Below are positions 6,229-10,071 of a stretch of DNA of 10,071 nucleotides, in pieces. The notes beneath the pieces are model-generated. The model saw only the letters and a program-made list of their open reading frames with translations, was not told where the DNA came from and did not search any database. This stretch comes from DASPWV01 sp046727855 (GTDB taxonomy: Bacteria > Acidobacteriota > Vicinamibacteria > Vicinamibacterales > UBA2999), in NCBI GenBank assembly GCA_046727855.1, contig JBKPDL010000061.1, positions 1 to 10,071 on the forward strand. Reading direction: 5' to 3'. Within the stretch, counting starts at the first letter, position 1. Each line of letters starts with the position of its first letter. The translations under genes were made by a program, and so were the position numbers.

Positions 6229-9200
6229 GTCGATTGCACCTCCTGCATCCGCCGGTGCCGCCAGAGTTTGATCATCTCGGTGCCGGCGAACGCGAGGCCC
6301 GCCAGGCCCCAGCTCACGCCCATGTCTGAGAGCGCGACCGGTCTGCTCCCCAAGATCCGCCGCAGTGAGGCAAACGCGCTGCCGAGCGCCTGGATTCCAA
6401 AGCCAACGCCGACCGCTTCGTTCAGATAGGGATTCGCGGGCAGTCGCCGGCCCTCGAGCAGCGACACGACTTCGGAGCGCGCGCCAAAGGCGTACAACAG
6501 TTGCGCGGCGCTCAAGGTAAGAAACGCATTGGTGCCGGCCCCGGCGCGAGTCGTTCGCTGGCCGCGCACGAAGCTCGCGAATGAGGCAGCGGTCATGATC
6601 AGCGAATCGAACGCGAGCCGGCGATAGTCGGCCGAATCGATGATCGGCGTCTCACGCCGCCGCGGCGGGCGCGCGAGTACATCGCCGGCCGGCGGCTCCG
6701 CGGCAAGCGCGAGCTCAGGCAACACATCGGTCAGCACGTTGATCCAGAGGAGCTGTCGAGGATTCAGCGGGATGCCGAACCCGGTCGCCGAGGACAGCAG
6801 CGTGAGCAACACCTCGCTCAGGTTCGTGGCCACGATGAAATGGACCGACTTGGCAATGTCATCGCTGATGGTTCGGCCCTCGGCCACGAGGTCGAGCAGC
6901 GTCGCCACGCGGTCGTCGAGCAGCAGGATATCGGCGACCTCGCGCGCGACATCGGTGCCCTCGCCGGCCATCGCGATGCCGACGTCCGCCGCTCGCAGCG
7001 CAGGGCCGTCGTTGATGCCATCGCCGGTCATGGCCACCGTCAGCCCGGCCTGCTGGAGCGCTTTGACCACTCCGAGCTTGTGCGTCGGGTTGACGCGTGA
7101 AAACACGTCGACCCGGCCGGCGAGCGCGCGCAAGACCTCCGGCGGCACGCCCTTGAGCGCCGCGGCATCGAGGATCTCGATATCGCGATCGCGCGCGAGT
7201 CCGATCTGGCGTGCCACGGCGCGTGCCGTCGCGCTCTGATCACCCGTCAGTATCACCGGCCGGATACCCGCGCGTTTGAGCTGCTCGATCACGTGACGTA
7301 CGTCGCGTCTTGGCGGGTCGGCAAGGCCGGCAATGCCTACCCAGACGAGGCGCGACTCGCGTTCGAGGTCCTCCAGCTGCGCACGGTCGCCTTCGGCGTA
7401 GGCAAACCCCAGGACCCGAAGCCCGGCGCCGGCAAGCCGCTCCTCCGTCGTACGCGCCAGCTCTCGCTGCTCACGCGTGAGCGGCTCGACGCGTCCGGCG
7501 ACGAGCACCGAGCGGCACAACGCCAGCACCTGATCCGGACGCCCCTTCATGGCGAGGAACCGCTGCCCATCCTCCGACGAGTGCACGGTGGCCATGTACA
7601 TCCGCTCGGAAGAGCGGGAGAGCTGGTCGAGAAGTTGGAAACGTGCGCGCTCCGCGACGACGTCGACGCCCATCTCCTCGGCGAACCGGAGCAGCGCTGT
7701 CTCTGTCGACGAGCCGTCGACAACGAGTGCGTCGTGTTCGCGACGCGCCTCCGCGTCGGTGCAGAGCAGCGAGACCTCTGCCAGGCGCTTGAGCGCAAGA
7801 TCGGATTTCTCGCCGTCGCGTCCATGATCCCCTTGTCCTTCCTTCGCTTGCCCGTGATCCGTCGCATCCTTCGCTCGATCAGTCGCGGCTTCACGTTCGC
7901 GATCAGATCGCGATTGGATGCGGCCATCAGCGTCGCGTTGCCGCTCGACGCCGTCCACCACCACTGCCTCGACGCGCATGCGGTTCGATGTGATCGTGCC
8001 GGTCTTGTCCAGGCCCAGCGCCTGCACCGCGCCGATCGTCTCGATCGCATCCAGGCGCCGCACGATGACATCACGCTCGCGCAGCCTCCGCACGCCAGCC
8101 GCAAGCGTTGTCGTCGCCACCGCGGGAAGACCTTCGGGGATTGCGGCCACGGCGAGGGACAGCGAGGAACGCACGATCTCGACAAGCGGGGTGCCGCGCA
8201 GAAATCCGGTGATCGCCACAGCGAATGTGGCGGCGCCCGTGACGAGGACGAGGTCGCGGCCGAGCGTGTCGAGCTGGGTCTCGAGCGGCGTCCGGGGCCG
8301 CGAGGCCGTTTCGATCAGCGCCTGCACGCGACCGACTTCGGTGGTCGCGCCGGTGGCGACGACGACTGCCTGCCCGGTGCCGCTCGTGACCGTCGTTCCA
8401 CGAAACACCATGTTGGATCGCTCGGCAAGAGGCACGTCAGGCTCGGTCAGCGGCGCCGTCGACTTCGTTGTCGGGACGCTTTCGCCGGTGAGCGTCGATT
8501 CGTCGACCGTGAAGTCGTCGACCTCGATGAGCCGCGCGTCAGCAGGCACGCTGTCGCCGCGGCGCAACAGGATCACATCGCCAGGCACGAGACTGTCGAG
8601 AGGCGCCTGCATCGCGGTCCCGTCGCGCAGCGTTTCAACCGGCGTCTGCGGCAAGCGGGTGAGCGCGCCAATTGTGCGCTCGGCATGATGCTCGGTCCAT
8701 GCACCGATGGTCGCGTTGGTGATCACGACGCCGGCGATCACCAGCGCGTCGCCCAATCCGCCCGTGGCGACCGAGAGCACCGCGGATCCGATGAGGAGGA
8801 TCACCGGCAGCCCCTGGAATTGCGCAAGAACAATCGCCGCCGGCGAGCGGGTTGCGGCGCGGATGAGGCGATTGGGGCCGAAACGAGTCAGGCGGCTGCG
8901 TGCCTCGGACTGCGAGAGACCCGAGCGTGTCGTTGCAAGCGACCCGAGCAGATCATCGACGGCGCGCCGCCAGGGCGGCGGTCCGTTAGCACTTTCGGTT
9001 CGGTTGGCGGCATTGCGACGTCGCGGCGCAGAAGAATGGTCGACGCCGTCGAGCGCGACCTCCAGCGTGTGCAGCAGGTCCGGAATCGGTGTCGCCGGAT
9101 CGAAGATGACGAGCACATTGCCGGTCACGGCGTTGGCGGACGCGCGGCGAATGACAGGCTGTTGCTCGAAGAGTTGCTCGATCGCACGCACCGCGTCCGC

Positions 9201-9785
9201 ATCGTGGGGAATCCCCGCGATGTGAATCCGTGCCCGGCCCTGGACCACTGCGTGAAGAATGCTCAGGCGTCTCTCGGCTCGCTTCCGCTCGCTCGCGACA
9301 GGGAGCGCGACTCGGCCTTTAGCTTGTGGACGCTCGCTTGGGGCTGGTTCGCCGACTCGACCTTCGACTTGCGCGCGCTCGTTCGCAACGGGGTCGTCGT
9401 CTCGCTCGCGCTCGCTCGTGACAAGGCCATCGACGCGCGTTGCCTGCTCAGCCTCGTCTGCAGCGGGAGAGGTGCGTGGCTGCTCAGCCTGCAGGGCGAG
9501 CCCCGATCGATCGGTGATGGCGACTGGCGGCCGCCCGAGATGATGCGAAGCCAACCGGTCCAATGTTTGCCAAATGACCCCTGATGGCATGAAGGCCGGC
9601 CGCTCCAGCACACACAGCTCGAGCGTGTGTCCCGCACGATCGTAGCGATATGAGCCCCGCATACCGCGAAACTCGAGTGTGCCCTCGTCGTCCGACGCGG
9701 TGAAGCCGCGAGTTGCGAGCTCCTTCCGGAGCCGATCGAACAGCAGCGGTTCAACCGCAAACGTTCGGCAATCCCTGACCTGCAT
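6225..9785 (-). CDS. P-type cation ATPase with N-terminal HMA_2-like domain
   Basis: This 1186-residue membrane protein is an ATP-driven cation pump, longer than typical bacterial Ca2+-type pumps (about 900). Order of parts: an unrecognised domain (1-85, including RGMRGSYRYDRAGHTLEL), a charged 15-residue-repeat linker (124-173), an HMA_2-like domain (172-247, no CxxC), a cation-ATPase N-terminal region (about 272-310), TM1-2 (313-365), the A domain with TGES (433-436), TM3-4 with AAIPEGLP (550s), DKTGT with phosphorylated Asp593, a hydrophilic insert (614-661), the N domain with KGRP (747), GDGIND (921-926), and six more membrane segments. Ca2+-ATPase site residues are kept: PEG in TM4, NLSE (Asn988, Glu991) in TM5, NVLTD (Asn1016, Thr1019, Asp1020) in TM6. 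This suggests Ca2+, Mn2+ or a similar ion, but that is inference. I chose ATG 9785, where domain-like sequence begins; an in-frame GTG at 9848 would add 21 residues, and neither has a strong ribosome site. Confidence 0.93.
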   Translation of the reverse strand: MQVRDCRTFAVEPLLFDRLRKELATRGFTASDDEGTLEFRGMRGSYRYDRAGHTLELCVLERPAFMPSGVIWQTLDRLASHHLGRPPVAITDRSGLALQAEQPRTSPAADEAEQATRVDGLVTSERERDDDPVANERAQVEGRVGEPAPSERPQAKGRVALPVASERKRAERRLSILHAVVQGRARIHIAGIPHDADAVRAIEQLFEQQPVIRRASANAVTGNVLVIFDPATPIPDLLHTLEVALDGVDHSSAPRRRNAANRTESANGPPPWRRAVDDLLGSLATTRSGLSQSEARSRLTRFGPNRLIRAATRSPAAIVLAQFQGLPVILLIGSAVLSVATGGLGDALVIAGVVITNATIGAWTEHHAERTIGALTRLPQTPVETLRDGTAMQAPLDSLVPGDVILLRRGDSVPADARLIEVDDFTVDESTLTGESVPTTKSTAPLTEPDVPLAERSNMVFRGTTVTSGTGQAVVVATGATTEVGRVQALIETASRPRTPLETQLDTLGRDLVLVTGAATFAVAITGFLRGTPLVEIVRSSLSLAVAAIPEGLPAVATTTLAAGVRRLRERDVIVRRLDAIETIGAVQALGLDKTGTITSNRMRVEAVVVDGVERQRDADGRIQSRSDREREAATDRAKDATDHGQAKEGQGDHGRDGEKSDLALKRLAEVSLLCTDAEARREHDALVVDGSSTETALLRFAEEMGVDVVAERARFQLLDQLSRSSERMYMATVHSSEDGQRFLAMKGRPDQVLALCRSVLVAGRVEPLTREQRELARTTEERLAGAGLRVLGFAYAEGDRAQLEDLERESRLVWVGIAGLADPPRRDVRHVIEQLKRAGIRPVILTGDQSATARAVARQIGLARDRDIEILDAAALKGVPPEVLRALAGRVDVFSRVNPTHKLGVVKALQQAGLTVAMTGDGINDGPALRAADVGIAMAGEGTDVAREVADILLLDDRVATLLDLVAEGRTISDDIAKSVHFIVATNLSEVLLTLLSSATGFGIPLNPRQLLWINVLTDVLPELALAAEPPAGDVLARPPRRRETPIIDSADYRRLAFDSLIMTAASFASFVRGQRTTRAGAGTNAFLTLSAAQLLYAFGARSEVVSLLEGRRLPANPYLNEAVGVGFGIQALGSAFASLRRILGSRPVALSDMGVSWGLAGLAFAGTEMIKLWRHRRMQEVQST
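6237..6243 (-). promoter_or_regulatory. Ribosome binding site for the metK-like gene inside the ATPase gene
   Basis: GGAGGTG on the minus strand lies eight bases before the GTG start at 6228, within the last codons of the ATPase (MQEVQST). It decides the non-ATG start of the metK-like gene and supports coupled translation across the GTGA overlap. Confidence 0.7.
9270..9416 (-). repeat. 15-residue (45-base) linker repeat in the ATPase N-terminus
   Basis: Four units begin with (S/N)-E-R at residues 124, 135, 150 and 165 of the ATPase (spacings 11, 15 and 15). The two complete units read NERAQVEGRVGEPAP and SERPQAKGRVALPVA. The DNA shows it as CGCTCG(C/T)T cores on the plus strand at 9286, 9331, 9376 and 9409. 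The segment is charged and probably disordered, and it joins the unrecognised first domain to the HMA_2-like domain. Confidence 0.7.
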
Positions 9786-10071
9786 GGACTCGTCCCAGAC
9801 GCTCGCACGGATCGTGCCGCATGAGGAAGCAAGGCGCGATCCGGCCACAACAATCGAATCAATCAGCGTGCGGCTCTCATGAACACGTGGGTTGCGACCT
9901 ATGGACGTCGATCGTCATTCATTGAGTTGCAGCCTGCGACCGACAGGCTGTGTTCGTCAGCGATGCGCACGGAGAGCGCGCCGCGCCATCGGCTATGTTT
10001 GACGATTAACGGCAACGGCTGCGGGAATACTCGTAGCGCATGCGTGCATCCTGCTCCCAGGACACTGGATC
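9786..10071. other. Upstream region of the ATPase operon, with a possible gene end
   Basis: No gene can be supported here with confidence. On the minus strand one frame is open from the right edge to a TAG at 9899 (about 56 codons, ending AGCNSMNDDRRP), and another ends with TAA at 10006. Either could be the C-terminus of an upstream gene, but I recognise neither. The ATPase promoter should lie here. The area near 9850-9870 is locally AT-rich (GATTGATTCGATTGTT on the minus strand), but I see no clear -35/-10 pair. Confidence 0.35.
9930..9950. promoter_or_regulatory. Perfect 7-bp inverted repeat upstream of the ATPase operon
   Basis: CAGCCTG (9930-9936) and CAGGCTG (9944-9950) form a perfect stem with a 7-base loop, about 145 bases upstream of the chosen ATPase start. 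No T-run follows, so it fits an operator or leader hairpin better than a terminator. It could also be chance in GC-rich DNA. Confidence 0.3.

Noticed and set aside
4762..6429. 555-codon plus-strand open frame across the metK-like gene
   Set aside because: Antisense shadow of a clear MetK homologue and its neighbours; the composition is typical of GC-skewed reverse translation.
7293..9584. 763-codon plus-strand open frame opposite the ATPase gene
   Set aside because: Its product is Arg/Gly-rich low-complexity sequence without recognisable domains. It arises from the GC bias of the antisense strand, while the minus strand encodes a complete P-type ATPase.

Overview
All genes supported here read on the minus strand, in GC-rich DNA with a strong G/C preference at third codon positions. 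The protein families point to a soil or sediment bacterium with large secreted repeat proteins. The SBBP/DUF7948/DUF11 protein is a type common in Acidobacteriota, but the phylum is an inference and no rRNA or marker gene is present to test it.

Right part (about 4200-9785): a tight four-gene operon, read right to left. It encodes a 1186-residue P-type ATPase with a Ca2+-ATPase-like core and an HMA_2-like N-terminal domain; a divergent MetK (S-adenosylmethionine synthetase) homologue whose GTG start overlaps the ATPase stop by 4 bases; a small membrane-anchored DUF5132-type protein; and a stand-alone HMA_2-like protein with two membrane helices. Both HMA_2-like domains lack a CxxC metal motif. 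The MetK homologue keeps its ATP, phosphate and metal residues, but by eye alignment all four of its methionine-contacting positions are replaced and both family signatures are broken. This is the most interesting part of the window: an ATPase with likely membrane partner proteins, co-translated with what may be an enzyme of altered substrate. An uncertain 88-codon frame (3926-4192) follows the last gene.

Middle (3409-3894): a single PhnB-like VOC (glyoxalase-fold) protein with a good ribosome binding site.

Left part (1-3049): the first 1016 codons of a large secreted protein that runs off the left edge. It has a signal peptide, a DUF7948-type domain, seven SBBP repeats and then DUF11-type domains. 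The DUF11 domains repeat with a 405-base period, and one 135-base block is identical between copies. The 5' leader of this gene contains a strong inverted repeat.

Stretches without a supported gene are 3050-3408 and 9786-10071. No tRNA, rRNA, CRISPR array, insertion sequence or transposase was seen.
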